From: Spirochaetes bacterium RBG_16_49_21
Lineage (GTDB): Bacteria; Spirochaetota; UBA4802; UBA5550
Direction of reading: 5' to 3'
Assembly: GCA_001829495.1 (NCBI GenBank)
Contig: MIBJ01000062.1
Coordinates: forward strand, 1-64,000
DNA length: 64,000 nt
Shown here: positions 1 through 8,179 of the stretch, one piece after another
Numbering within the stretch: the stretch's first letter is position 1
Layout: the number at the start of each line of letters is the position of its first letter
Notes under the pieces: model-generated
Databases searched by the model: none
Told to the model about the DNA's origin: nothing
Seen by the model: only the letters and a program-made list of their open reading frames with translations
Program-made: the position numbers and the translations under genes

Positions 1-74
1 TGCGGGGGCCGCCGGGTAACCGGCGGTTCTACCGTGACTACGCCATTTTGCATTTTTATTATTTATTATTTTCC

Positions 75-120
75 TTGACAAATATTCATACCTGTATTAC
101 ATTTTATTACAGCTAATACA
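75..120 (+). promoter_or_regulatory. Promoter and likely operator of the toxin-antitoxin pair
   Basis: TTGACA at 75-80 and TACATT at 98-103 are separated by 17 bases, a good sigma-70-type promoter. An inverted repeat TGTATTA (93-99) / TAATACA (114-120) overlaps the -10 box, the usual place for an RHH antitoxin to bind and repress its own operon. The promoter is seen directly; the operator role is inferred. Confidence 0.55.
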
Positions 121-133
121 ATAGGTAATTATT

Positions 134-352
134 ATGAGAGAAATACTAACAATTAGTGTTGATAAAGCTTTAAAAACTAAAGTTGAAAGAGCCGCCAAGC
201 GTTTAAAGGTTTCAAAAAGTGAATTAGTTAAAAAGGCTATTGAAAAGTATATTGTTAAAGAAGAGTTACAGGACATAAGGGCTTTATTAATGCCTTATGC
301 TGAAAAAGCCGGTTATTTTACTGACGAAGATGTTTTTAAAGATATTTCATGA
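134..352 (+). CDS. Ribbon-helix-helix (CopG-like) antitoxin
   Basis: A 72-residue protein. The N-terminal strand (residues 4-9, LTISVD) followed by two helices rich in Lys/Arg and the turn around KVSKSELVKKAI is typical of RHH DNA-binding antitoxins. The acidic C-terminal part (about 45-72) would be the toxin-binding tail. Its TGA stop overlaps the ATG of the next gene by 4 bases, so the two are translationally coupled. It probably neutralises the PIN RNase downstream and represses the promoter at 75-103. Codons and flanks are much more AT-rich than the rest of the window, which suggests horizontal acquisition. Confidence 0.8.
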   Translation: MREILTISVDKALKTKVERAAKRLKVSKSELVKKAIEKYIVKEELQDIRALLMPYAEKAGYFTDEDVFKDIS

Positions 353-744
353 AAATTGTCTTTGATACTAACGTCATATTATCTGCTTTAATCTCCCAGG
401 GAATTTCTTTTAGAGTACTAGATATCTGTATTGATAAACATCAATTATTTATCTCTCCTTGGATTATTCATGAAGTTTTATTAAAGTTAGATACGAAATT
501 GCATACTCCCAAATCTGAAATTGAGCGAGTTAATTTATTTTTAGATTATGTTTTTATTAACATTAACCCTGATGGCCCCTTACCTACAATTTGCAGAGAC
601 AAGGATGACAATAATATTTTATTATTAGCTCAACATGTAAAGGCCAACTTAATTATTACAGGCGATAATGATCTATTATCATTAAATAATTATTTAAATA
701 TAAAAATAATTTCTCCTCGACAATTTATTGAAAATCATAAATAA
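349..744 (+). CDS. PIN-domain toxin (putative RNase of a TA module)
   Basis: A 131-residue single PIN domain of the COG1569 type. The metal-binding acidic residues are visible: Asp6 in FDTN, Glu42 in HEVLLKL, Asp84/86/87 in CRDKDDNN, and Asp106/108 in TGDNDLL. PIN toxins of such pairs are Mg-dependent ribonucleases that act on tRNA or rRNA when the antitoxin is lost. It starts inside the antitoxin stop codon (ATGA). Length and motif order are intact, so I expect an active protein. The actual RNA target cannot be told from sequence. Confidence 0.85.
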   Translation: MKIVFDTNVILSALISQGISFRVLDICIDKHQLFISPWIIHEVLLKLDTKLHTPKSEIERVNLFLDYVFININPDGPLPTICRDKDDNNILLLAQHVKANLIITGDNDLLSLNNYLNIKIISPRQFIENHK

Positions 745-1211
745 TCATAACAATTATACTGTTGGGCAAAACGGCGTATAACACGCCGTAGCCACAATGG
801 CCGTAAAGAACCGGCCACTGCGGCTACGGCGGAGACATTGTGCGTAATTTGCAAAATTTTAATGCCTGATAAATAATATGAACTTCTTCAAATATTTGCA
901 GGATCAATCAATAACAAATATTATCCATGCATATAAATGGAAAAAAGCAAAAATCGAATTGGTTTATTAAAATAGATGGAATAAATTCAAAAATTATTCC
1001 TTTTTCTTTAATGCGAAAAATTATTTTAGATTTAAAATGGATTATAATAATATTATATGCTCCTTTTTTTATATTAAATTATTTATTATAAAGATAATAA
1101 AGATATAGATAGTGGAATTTTGCAAACTACGCCCAACGAGGCTGTAGAAAAACCCTAGAATTAATTTAAATTTAACAATTGTTATGCTATTCTGCCTTAT
1201 TAGGAGGCGCC
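745..1211. other. Gene-free AT-rich stretch with a long palindrome
   Basis: No convincing gene. GTTGGGC (761-767) and GCCCAAC (1131-1137) are reverse complements. A long imperfect palindrome (about 788-834) pairs CGCCGTAGCC with GGCTACGGCG around a smaller stem. TGCGTAATTTGCAAAATTT (839-857) recurs inverted near 1118-1136. The interior is very AT-rich. The 7-base seams fit the consensus of integron attC core sites (GTTRRRY / RYYYAAC), but no integrase is in view and their order is not that of a single attC. Confidence 0.4.
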
Positions 1212-1384
1212 ATGGCACGATATAAAGATTATTCATATACCCAGGGGATCATGATTCCGATTGATTTCACCAAACAGATAGTCCCCGGCACGCTTGAGCA
1301 CAACCATACACCGGCTCATGGATAATAAGATCGATCTAGCCGAGATAGAGAAGAGATACACAAACGATGACACTGTCCCCTAAT
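1212..1384 (+). pseudogene. Frameshifted N-terminal remnant of an IS1182/IS4-like transposase
   Basis: A ribosome site (AGGAGG) precedes an ATG that opens with MARYKDYSYTQGIMIPIDF, the start I associate with DDE transposases of the IS1182-like group. After GTLEH (about 1299) the frame breaks: one extra base gives a stop at 1325, while the other frame continues as TIHRLMDNKIDLAEIEKRYT up to a stop at 1384. The remaining three-quarters of the transposase, including all DDE residues, is missing. This is a dead fragment; family assignment rests on my recognition of the N-terminus only. Confidence 0.65.
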
Positions 1385-1399
1385 TGTTGCAATATAATT

Positions 1400-1433
1400 A
1401 AAAAGCCCGATAAGATATGAAATCGGGCTTTTT
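1400..1433 (-). terminator. Rho-independent terminator (bidirectional)
   Basis: The stem AAAAAGCCCGAT / ATCGGGCTTTTT with a loop of about 10 bases lies just past the cold-shock gene on the minus strand. Its A/T tracts make it work in either direction. Confidence 0.85.
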
Positions 1434-1454
1434 ATGTTTAAGCGTCAAGTAAGG

Positions 1455-1655
1455 CTATATAATTGAAACTTGAATGGCTTTAGGGCCTTTCTCACCCTGC
1501 GCGATCTCAAACTGCACGTCCTGACCTTCAGGAAGTGATTTAAAACCTTCACCGATAATGCTTGTGTGATGCACGAAATAATCCTTTCCATCACTGGCAG
1601 TTATAAAACCAAAACCTTTTTGATCGTTAAACCATTTAACTGTACCTTGTGTCAT
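1455..1655 (-). CDS. cspA: Cold-shock protein (CspA family)
   Basis: A 66-residue single cold-shock domain. The RNA-binding motifs RNP1 (KGFGFI, residues 16-21) and RNP2 (YFVHHTSI) are intact. It binds single-stranded RNA or DNA and acts as an RNA chaperone. I place the start at 1655 (MTQGTVKWF) rather than at the upstream in-frame start at 1688, because AGGAG sits 7 bases ahead and the shorter form matches family length. A small hairpin ACGGGT-TTTG-ACCCGT lies in the leader near 1680-1695, and a strong terminator follows at 1400-1433. It is a monocistronic gene. Confidence 0.93.
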   Translation of the reverse strand: MTQGTVKWFNDQKGFGFITASDGKDYFVHHTSIIGEGFKSLPEGQDVQFEIAQGEKGPKAIQVSII

Positions 1656-1994
1656 ATTGGTGACTCCTATGATTTTATTACGGGTCAAAACCCGTCTAGA
1701 TTAGCTAAAAAACTACTATGAAGTATACCCTGGAAATATTCTGGTAGGTTTATAGAAGAATTTCTAGTACTTAATCTTGTTAGAGACAATATACATAGAA
1801 ACATGATTAATATCAACATAATAATTCAGATCTTTGCTGCTCATGAACGCTTCTATTCTCCGGGGGTAATACTTTCCTTATTACGCTAATTTCGATCCTT
1901 TTGTTATATTTCATCGCTGCCTCCTGATTTATTTCAGGCGGCAACTATGTTGGCACAGAGGGGGCTGGTCATTGTGGGAAACTGTTTGAGTGAG
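1656..1994. other. Intergenic stretch, no gene seen
   Basis: It contains the leader and promoter region of the cold-shock gene (minus strand) and the 3' end region of the next minus-strand gene. I see no ORF with a ribosome site and no strong repeat other than the small hairpin near 1680-1695. Confidence 0.4.
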
Positions 1995-2840
1995 CTACTT
2001 GTTGAGACTGCCGAGCTCTTTCTTCATGGCATTGAACTTTTCGAGGTACATGTTGTAGATCTCCGGCGTGGTAAGGAATTTCTGCTTCCCGTTCACATTG
2101 ATGAGCCGGCGCTGGGATTTTTTCTTTTTTAAAATGAGGTAGGCTGCTTCAAGAATCCCCAGTGCCTGGCACGCATACACCGCTATATCGCGGTAGGTAT
2201 AATTCGCGTGGCCGAATTTTATCAGTGCTCCGGCCTCAAGGGCCACCGCTTCGCGGGAGTCCGCTCCGGTGTTGATTTTTTTTTCATAGTAGTAATCAAG
2301 GAGGAAAAAATAGGTGGGCTTCATGGCGCCGAGGATTCCCGAAGCCGACTGATAAAATTTTTCAAGCTTCTGCAAAGGGCTGCCATCGGATGCGGCATCG
2401 TCGATGAAATCCTCTTTAATAAGATTCGCATTTTCAATCTGGGTTATAAAGCTTGCCCCTAACGGGTAATATTTCTGCATTTTATTCCGGTATTCGTCCA
2501 TGGCCGGAAAGATATCCTGGTATGACTTATTCCTTTTTAAAAAATTTTTCCACACGCTGCCGAGCCATTTTATGATCTCGTCGGTAAGGGCGAGATCTCC
2601 CTGACGCTTCAGGCTGTAGAGAATGTTGGAGAGGAAGAAGAGGATATAATTGCTCCCGGTCGATTTAAGGCACTCCGCGCACTCCTTCATGTTCGCCGGC
2701 TTTGACATGATGGCATCGATGGTTTTTATGGTTAATTCGATTTTATGCAAAGGATAGGGCTTGTACGCCAGGGCCATCATGACCGCATCGCTTATCTCAT
2801 CAAGCGCCTTGGGCATGTCCGATATCATTGTTTCATTCAT
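1995..2840 (-). CDS. Uncharacterised 281-residue helical protein
   Basis: I do not recognise the family. The protein is soluble, without a signal peptide or membrane segment, and appears mostly alpha-helical, with a Lys/Arg-rich stretch (KKKKSQRR) near residue 240 and two Cys in a CAEC motif near residue 55-58. A GAGG-type ribosome site precedes the ATG at 2840. It is divergent from the TetR regulator; the 145-base gap holds the TetR operator, so it might be co-regulated, but its start is about 100 bases from that operator. Function unknown. Confidence 0.7.
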   Translation of the reverse strand: MNETMISDMPKALDEISDAVMMALAYKPYPLHKIELTIKTIDAIMSKPANMKECAECLKSTGSNYILFFLSNILYSLKRQGDLALTDEIIKWLGSVWKNFLKRNKSYQDIFPAMDEYRNKMQKYYPLGASFITQIENANLIKEDFIDDAASDGSPLQKLEKFYQSASGILGAMKPTYFFLLDYYYEKKINTGADSREAVALEAGALIKFGHANYTYRDIAVYACQALGILEAAYLILKKKKSQRRLINVNGKQKFLTTPEIYNMYLEKFNAMKKELGSLNK

Positions 2841-2921
2841 CCCGCGAACCTCATGGGGAGCTTATGTATAGAGTCATGAATAACAAAAGTTTAGTCAAGC
2901 ACTATTAAGCATAAAACAGTT

Positions 2922-2950
2922 GACAACGCCGGCATTTTATCGATTTTAAC
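2922..2950 (+). promoter_or_regulatory. Promoter of the tetR-tolC pair
   Basis: TTGACA at 2922-2927 and TTTAAC at 2945-2950 are spaced by 17 bases. The -10 box lies inside the palindromic operator, which fits autorepression by the TetR-type protein encoded just downstream. Confidence 0.5.
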
Positions 2951-2964
2951 CGTGCGGTTAAAAT
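2943..2964. promoter_or_regulatory. Palindromic TetR-type operator
   Basis: A perfect 22-base palindrome, ATTTTAACCG-TG-CGGTTAAAAT, overlaps the -10 box of the regulator gene. A further half-site CGGTTAA lies at 2976-2982. Such dyads next to a TetR gene are normally its own operator. Confidence 0.65.
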
Positions 2965-2985
2965 GTTTAATCATACGGTTAATTC

Positions 2986-3756
2986 ATGAAGGCCAGAATC
3001 AAATCGAGTCAGCCGAAGGAGCGGATCATCGCAGCAGCAAAAAGGGAATTCTCCGAGCTGGGCTTCAGCGGTGCGCGGATGTCCGGCATAGCCCGGAGGG
3101 CGTCGGTGAACAAGGCGCTCATTCACTATTACTTTAAGGATAAAGACACCCTGTACAGGGAGGTGTTGAAAAGAATTTTCACCGGAACGGGCGCTGCTTC
3201 GTACCTTCCCGATTATTTCGGGAAGTGGGAGCTTTCTCCTTCGCAGAAATTGTATATCTGCATATATTTCATCGTTAATATTTTCCTGAAAGCCACGGAT
3301 CCCGACGCTCTCCGGATTATTTTCTGGGAGATCGCCGAAGGGAGGAAAAACCTGGATACCCTGGTGATGGAATACAATGTGCCGCGGCAGAAGGTGCTCG
3401 CCGAGGTTGTGAGGGAGGGCATTAAAAAAAAGGAATTTGAAAGCCGGTATCCCCTGCTATCGGTCATGAACATCATTTCATTCATCTTGATCTACATAAT
3501 AAACAGAGAAATTTATAACGGGAGATCCGTATTTCTTGAGATATACGGGGATGCCGATGAAAAGGACGTGTTCGAATTCGTTCTCGATTTTGTATTTAAG
3601 TCGCTGAAGCCGAAAAACAGGGGGCTGGAAATCCCAAGAATACCGGATGATTTAAAGACGCTGCTTGAGGAGCTCCTCAGGGTACTCATTGAAAAAAAAG
3701 ACGAGGGAGCCAACGAGGAGATTTTCAAGCACATAGAGCACATTTTAAAGAGTTGA
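2986..3756 (+). CDS. TetR/AcrR-family transcriptional regulator
   Basis: A 256-residue regulator. The N-terminal helix-turn-helix is clear: RIIAAAKREFSELGFSGARM, then IARRASVNKALIHYYFKDKDTLYREV (about 12-63). The C-terminal ligand domain shows a long helical stretch and an extended tail of about 50 residues beyond usual length (typical 190-220). It probably represses itself and the TolC-like gene 14 bases downstream through the dyad at 2943-2964, releasing on binding a small hydrophobic compound. The ribosome site before ATG 2986 is weak. Confidence 0.88.
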   Translation: MKARIKSSQPKERIIAAAKREFSELGFSGARMSGIARRASVNKALIHYYFKDKDTLYREVLKRIFTGTGAASYLPDYFGKWELSPSQKLYICIYFIVNIFLKATDPDALRIIFWEIAEGRKNLDTLVMEYNVPRQKVLAEVVREGIKKKEFESRYPLLSVMNIISFILIYIINREIYNGRSVFLEIYGDADEKDVFEFVLDFVFKSLKPKNRGLEIPRIPDDLKTLLEELLRVLIEKKDEGANEEIFKHIEHILKS

Positions 3757-3770
3757 GATGAGGTGGTTTA

Positions 3771-5393
3771 ATGAATACCGGCATGAAAAAAATTATAGCG
3801 ATTATTGTTGGAGTCATGATAGCCCGGTGCGTATACGCGCAGGAGACGTTGGGCGGCGGCAATGCCCGGCCGATCACCATCGAGCTGTCCGACCAGCCGG
3901 CCCTGGTTCTCGGCGCCATGAGGATAACCCTGGGCCAGGCCATCGAGTGGGCGGTGAAGCAGAATTTCGACATGCTGTCGACCAGCTATGACGTGGCCAT
4001 GGTTGATACGCAATATAATCAATTCCTGAAAAAGTTCGCGCCCGCGATTTCACTCGAGGCCGGCGGCAGTTATGCAAAGAACGTCCCGTCCCAAAGCACG
4101 TTCATGGGTGAGTCTCAAAAGCAGGCTAAGGCGGGCGCATCGCTGTATAAAAATTTTTCCTCCGGAACAACGCTTGCCGCCGGATTGGACTACGAATATG
4201 ACAATATTAAGCGAAACAATCTGGTTAATCTTATCATTCCTGGAATTTCGTATGCCTTGGGCTCAAACGTAAGGCATAAGCCGGGCGTCTTTATTTCAAT
4301 CCAGCAGGAGCTTCTCAAAAATGCCTTCGGATATAATGACCGTTTGCTGGAAGAGATTCTTAAAAACGGGGCTAAAATGCAGAAGGAAGCGGTCATCTTT
4401 CAGCTCTCCATCGTCATCGTTCAGGTTATCGGCGAATACTGGAACACGGTGATCAGCAAGGTGTCGCTTGAGAACGCGGAGCTGCAGATCAATGAGACGA
4501 AAAAGGTGAGGGATTTAACCGCGCGAAACGCCCGGTACGGCCTTGCCGATGAATACAATCTCAATTACTACAATTCCCTCCTTGCCGGGGCTGAGGCCAG
4601 GTTTGAGATGACGCGCCAGAGATACCGGGAATCCCTCAGGAGCTTTCTTACGACGATCAATGTGAGCGAGAACACCGAGGTCACGGGAACCGCCGTCTTT
4701 TCCAATAAATATCAGAAAGTCAATGTCGATGAGGCGCTCATGAGCGCTTATAACAAACGGGCTGATTACCGAATCGCCTTTACTGCGCTGGAGAACGCGA
4801 AGATGAGCCTACAAGTGGCTGAAAACAACACGCTTCCCTCTCTTACCGCCTCTTTTGTAGGCCGCTTGAATTCAGAGAGCAGCAAATTTTCCGGGACGAC
4901 CGGAGGATCCGGGTCTGTCGGACAAATTTCCGGTTTTCAGTACCCGGGATATGAGGGAAAGATCACGGTTACGTATCCGATCGGGGATACGGATCTGTAC
5001 ACCCAGGAGCGCAATGCCCGGTTTAAGCTGAAGCAGGCGGAGATACAGCTTGATAAATACCGGCGCACGGTCAGGGACGACGTTATGAATTCCACCGACA
5101 ACATAGAGACAACCTACAAGGTTTATCAGAAAACCATTGAGGCGCGGCGGCAGTCGGAGCTTTTCTACCGGGGGATGGTCAATAATCTCAGGCTGGGGAG
5201 AATCACCTCCGCCGTCGCGAAAAACGGGCTTGACGCGCTGGTGCAGAGCCGCGAGCAGGAGCTCCAGGCCCTGGTGGGCTACAATATCGCCCTGCTGCAG
5301 TTCGACGTTGCGCGGAACGTCCTGTTTGAAAAATACAACATCGACGTGGAAAAATATATTCCGAAAGATAAAAAGTCCCGGAGTAATAATTAG
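3771..5393 (+). CDS. TolC-like outer-membrane efflux channel
   Basis: A 540-residue protein with a signal peptide (MKKIIAIIVGVMIARCVYA, cut before QE) and the repeated helical-hairpin organisation of outer-membrane efflux proteins: two coiled-coil halves (about 190-310 and 400-510) separated by beta segments. It would form a trimeric channel from periplasm to outside. The ATG at 3783 (MKKII) is an equally good start. It follows the TetR gene by 14 bases, so they form an operon, but no membrane-fusion or inner-membrane pump gene follows. The TAG stop overlaps the end of a palindromic element (5391-5477). Confidence 0.85.
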   Translation: MNTGMKKIIAIIVGVMIARCVYAQETLGGGNARPITIELSDQPALVLGAMRITLGQAIEWAVKQNFDMLSTSYDVAMVDTQYNQFLKKFAPAISLEAGGSYAKNVPSQSTFMGESQKQAKAGASLYKNFSSGTTLAAGLDYEYDNIKRNNLVNLIIPGISYALGSNVRHKPGVFISIQQELLKNAFGYNDRLLEEILKNGAKMQKEAVIFQLSIVIVQVIGEYWNTVISKVSLENAELQINETKKVRDLTARNARYGLADEYNLNYYNSLLAGAEARFEMTRQRYRESLRSFLTTINVSENTEVTGTAVFSNKYQKVNVDEALMSAYNKRADYRIAFTALENAKMSLQVAENNTLPSLTASFVGRLNSESSKFSGTTGGSGSVGQISGFQYPGYEGKITVTYPIGDTDLYTQERNARFKLKQAEIQLDKYRRTVRDDVMNSTDNIETTYKVYQKTIEARRQSELFYRGMVNNLRLGRITSAVAKNGLDALVQSREQELQALVGYNIALLQFDVARNVLFEKYNIDVEKYIPKDKKSRSNN

Positions 5394-5477
5394 ACTTGTT
5401 GCATAACTAAATTATAATTGAAATTTGCCCCCGCCGCCGGAAAAGTCAAATATTATTGCAGTTTTGCAACAATTCTA
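5391..5477. repeat. Short palindromic element with TTGTTGC ends (family T)
   Basis: About 87 bases bounded by TAGACTTGTTGCATAACT and, inverted, AGTTTTGCAACAATTCTA. The left end supplies the TAG stop of the TolC-like gene. Related ends occur at 29704, 32928-33302 and 35423-35570. It encodes nothing; it looks like a non-autonomous (MITE-like) insertion. Confidence 0.6.
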
Positions 5478-5561
5478 TTAAATCGAAACCTTCTACGGAC
5501 AGTAATTTCGAAATTGACAATTTTAAGATTTGTACATATATTGGTAATTAATTCGAGTTAG

Positions 5562-7655
5562 GTGATTTTAAATAGTATTATCCACTTTATCATGAATATT
5601 CCCAAAAACCTGATCAGCAGGCTATCACGCTATTTTGACAATTCGGCTTCATCCTCTGAAACAAACCGCGAATTGCCCCGCGGAATTGACGACGAGCTCT
5701 TGCGCATCTCTGAATCAAGCAGCGCTCTGCAGCATCAGGGGAGCGCCGAGAGGTACCGTTTCCTCGCAGAGAATATATTCGATGTGGTCTGGGTGATAGA
5801 GATGGACCTGAAATTTCAGTATATCAGCCCTTCCTGCAAGACCTTGCTCGGCTACACTGCCGAAGAAGCCATGAATATGAAAATAGAGGATATTCTCACT
5901 CGTCCATCCTTTGATGTGGCGATGATTTTGCTGTTCGAGGAGCTGAAGCGTGAGGTGGAGGGAAACGCGGATCCGGCGCGGACCATATATCAGGATCTGG
6001 AATTCAACCGCAAGGACGGCGGAACGGTCTGGGCTGAATCGCGGGTCATGTTCATCAGGGAGAAGGGGAGGCCCGTGGGGCTTTTGGGAGTGACCAGGGA
6101 TAATACCGCCCGGCGGGATGCCGAGGAGGGTCTCCGGAGGAGCGAGGAGAGATACCGCACAATTCTGGAAACAATCGAGGACGGCTACTATGAGGTCGAT
6201 CTGTCCGGCAGGCACCTGTCTTTTAATTCCGCTTTTTGCAGAATGATGGGCTATGAGCCGGAGGAGCTGAAGGGGATGAGCTACAAGACCTTGGTGCCCG
6301 ATGATGCGCGCAAGGGGCTTTTTTCTAAATTTCATGAAGTATATATGAAGGGTACCCCGTTGAGGGTGGTGGCACACCGATACATACGAAAGGACGGTAC
6401 CCCCGGCTATGGAGAGGTTTCGGTATCGCTCAGATACGATCCGCAGGGCAACAAGATCGGCTTCTGCGGCATTCTCCGCGATATCACTGAGAAAAAAAAG
6501 ATGGAAGAGGCGCTCAAGAAGAGCGAACAGAAATGGCGGAGCCTTTACAGCAGCATGCCGGGAGGAAGCTATGTGATCGACTCGGACCGCACCATATCCG
6601 ACGCCAACGCCATCACCTGCTCCGTCACCGGATACCGGTATGAAGAGCTGGTTGGGCAGAAGTGCAGCATCCTATGCAGTGAAGATACCGACGGATGCTC
6701 ATGCCTTCTGTTCGATCGCCGGAGCGGTAAAAGCGACAACAGGGAGAGCGTCATAAAGACGAAGGACGGGAGGAGGGTCCCGATCATACTAAGCGCCCAG
6801 AGAATCAAGGTTTCCGAGGGGGATATCGTCTTAAACAATTTCCATGATATAACCAAGATGAAGGAGATCGAGGAGGCTCTGCGAAAAAGCGAGGAGGCCC
6901 TGCGCGCGCGGAACCGGGTGATCGAAAAGGACCTTCTCACTGCGCAGCTCATTCAAAAGTCGCTTTTATCCGTGAATATTCCGGAGCTCGGCTGGGTGAA
7001 GGCCGGCTACCGCTATCTCCCCCTGGACGCGGTCGGCGGCGATTATTTCTCATTGACACCCCTGCGGGAAGGCGGCCTGGGCGTGTTTATCGGCGATGTC
7101 TCAAGCCACGGTGTGACCGCGGCCCTGTTCCTTTCGCTGGTAAAAGCGACTTCGGATCGCATATGCCGCGGTTATGCGCTCAAGCCGGCCCAGTTTATCA
7201 CCACGCTGAATCAGGAGCTCTACGGCAACATGCCCCTCAGCTTCCTGACTGCCGTATACGGCGTTTTCGGATTAAACGGCGACGGCAGGACGAATTTCAT
7301 CTTCAGCTCAGGCGGGCATCCGTATCCGATATTGTTCAGGGCTGATTCCGGAAAAGCGGATTTCGTGAACTGCAAGGGAACGCTCATCGGCATGTTCAGT
7401 GATCTTGAGTTCCAGGAAAAGAATATCATTTTGGAAAAGGGGGACCGGGTATTCCTGTATACCGACGGCATACCGGAAACGATGAATGAGAACAGGGATA
7501 TGATCGGGTTTGACAGCCTCCCTGAATTGGTGAGGCAAGCCAACGACAGCTCGCTAGGGGCCACCCTGGATAATATTATGGAGGAGATCAACCGGTTTAA
7601 GGGGAATGCCGCCCTGAGCGATGACATAGTCCTTCTTGGATTCGAGGTGGTGTGA
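5562..7655 (+). CDS. Triple-PAS sensor PP2C-type phosphatase (RsbU/SpoIIE family)
   Basis: A 697-residue soluble sensor. Three PAS domains start near residues 63 (RYRFLAENIFDVVWV), 198 (RYRTILETIEDGYYEV) and 323 (KWRSLYSSMPGGSYVI), linked by short coiled coils. The C-terminal PP2C/SpoIIE domain (about 470-697) keeps its metal-binding acids: GGDYFS, GDVSSHG, YTDGIPE and DDIVLL. Such proteins dephosphorylate a serine-phosphorylated anti-anti-sigma factor. The third PAS carries a cysteine cluster (CSILC...CSC, about 367-380). No sigma-factor partner genes lie nearby. Start is GTG at 5562; ATG at 5592 is an alternative, and neither has a strong ribosome site. Confidence 0.9.
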   Translation: MILNSIIHFIMNIPKNLISRLSRYFDNSASSSETNRELPRGIDDELLRISESSSALQHQGSAERYRFLAENIFDVVWVIEMDLKFQYISPSCKTLLGYTAEEAMNMKIEDILTRPSFDVAMILLFEELKREVEGNADPARTIYQDLEFNRKDGGTVWAESRVMFIREKGRPVGLLGVTRDNTARRDAEEGLRRSEERYRTILETIEDGYYEVDLSGRHLSFNSAFCRMMGYEPEELKGMSYKTLVPDDARKGLFSKFHEVYMKGTPLRVVAHRYIRKDGTPGYGEVSVSLRYDPQGNKIGFCGILRDITEKKKMEEALKKSEQKWRSLYSSMPGGSYVIDSDRTISDANAITCSVTGYRYEELVGQKCSILCSEDTDGCSCLLFDRRSGKSDNRESVIKTKDGRRVPIILSAQRIKVSEGDIVLNNFHDITKMKEIEEALRKSEEALRARNRVIEKDLLTAQLIQKSLLSVNIPELGWVKAGYRYLPLDAVGGDYFSLTPLREGGLGVFIGDVSSHGVTAALFLSLVKATSDRICRGYALKPAQFITTLNQELYGNMPLSFLTAVYGVFGLNGDGRTNFIFSSGGHPYPILFRADSGKADFVNCKGTLIGMFSDLEFQEKNIILEKGDRVFLYTDGIPETMNENRDMIGFDSLPELVRQANDSSLGATLDNIMEEINRFKGNAALSDDIVLLGFEVV

Positions 7656-7663
7656 GAGGGACT

Positions 7664-7857
7664 GTTTAAAAAGTCTGGCACGCCCTCCTAAATCCCTCTC
7701 GACCTCACCCGCGCGCTGCGCACCCTCTCCCATTAATCTCGGAAGAAAGGAGAGGGTTTCCGAAACAGTAAGCCTCATCCTTAGACTCCCCCTCTCCTTT
7801 TTTCACTTCTTAATGGGAGAGGGGGCCGGGGGGTGAGGTCGAGAGGGGTTTAGGGGC
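7664..7857. repeat. Palindromic intergenic element (family C)
   Basis: Outer arms CCTCCTAAATCCCTCTCGACCTCACCC (from 7684) and the inverted GGGTGAGGTCGAGAGGGGTTTAGGGG enclose inner arms CCCTCTCCCATTAA / TTAATGGGAGAGGG. The left edge CTGTTTAAAAAGTC recurs at the edge of the element near 17100. Related copies lie at 17094-17260, 28687-28911 and 47079-47384. Confidence 0.7.
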
Positions 7858-7915
7858 ATGAAAGAATGAAATGTGGGTAATAGTTAACTGTATGATAAGG
7901 AGCCAGCAGGATAGT

Positions 7916-8179
7916 ATGAAGCGCTGTATTATAATGATGCTCGCCTTCGTGCTCACCATCTCCTGCGCAAAGAGCCCTTCCCCCACTCAGGGTTCCCGGG
8001 ACCGGGAGCGCGAATCTGAAAGCGGCAGGAATGTCACGCCTCGGCCGGGGGAGTCAGATAAAGAAGGCGGTCCGCAAAAGAGGGATGTTAGATCCGTAAA
8101 AACTGGTTCCCGGGAAAAGCATGGACTTCCGGACGGGGTTCTGGAAAAGCCGCGGGTGGATCTCCCGGAGGCTCGATGA
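7916..8179 (+). CDS. Small putative lipoprotein, function unknown
   Basis: An 87-residue ORF from ATG 7916. Residues 1-17 form a lipoprotein signal (MKRCIIMMLAFVLTISC, lipobox LTISC), followed by a hydrophilic, Arg/Glu/Ser/Pro-rich low-complexity tail. I chose 7916 over an upstream in-frame ATG at 7871 because it gives the clean signal peptide and follows AGGAG. Its last 126 bases overlap the 3' end of the repeat protein on the opposite strand, so one of the two C-termini may be partly spurious. No family recognised. Confidence 0.5.
   Translation: MKRCIIMMLAFVLTISCAKSPSPTQGSRDRERESESGRNVTPRPGESDKEGGPQKRDVRSVKTGSREKHGLPDGVLEKPRVDLPEAR

Noticed and set aside
761-1137. A bona fide integron attC cassette
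   Set aside because: The GTTGGGC and GCCCAAC seams are present but in the order of neighbouring sites rather than of one attC, and no integrase or further cassette is visible; kept only as a weak suggestion.
5715-6377. 220-codon open frame antisense to the PAS region of the PP2C phosphatase
   Set aside because: Opposite-strand shadow; the plus-strand PAS motifs are clear.
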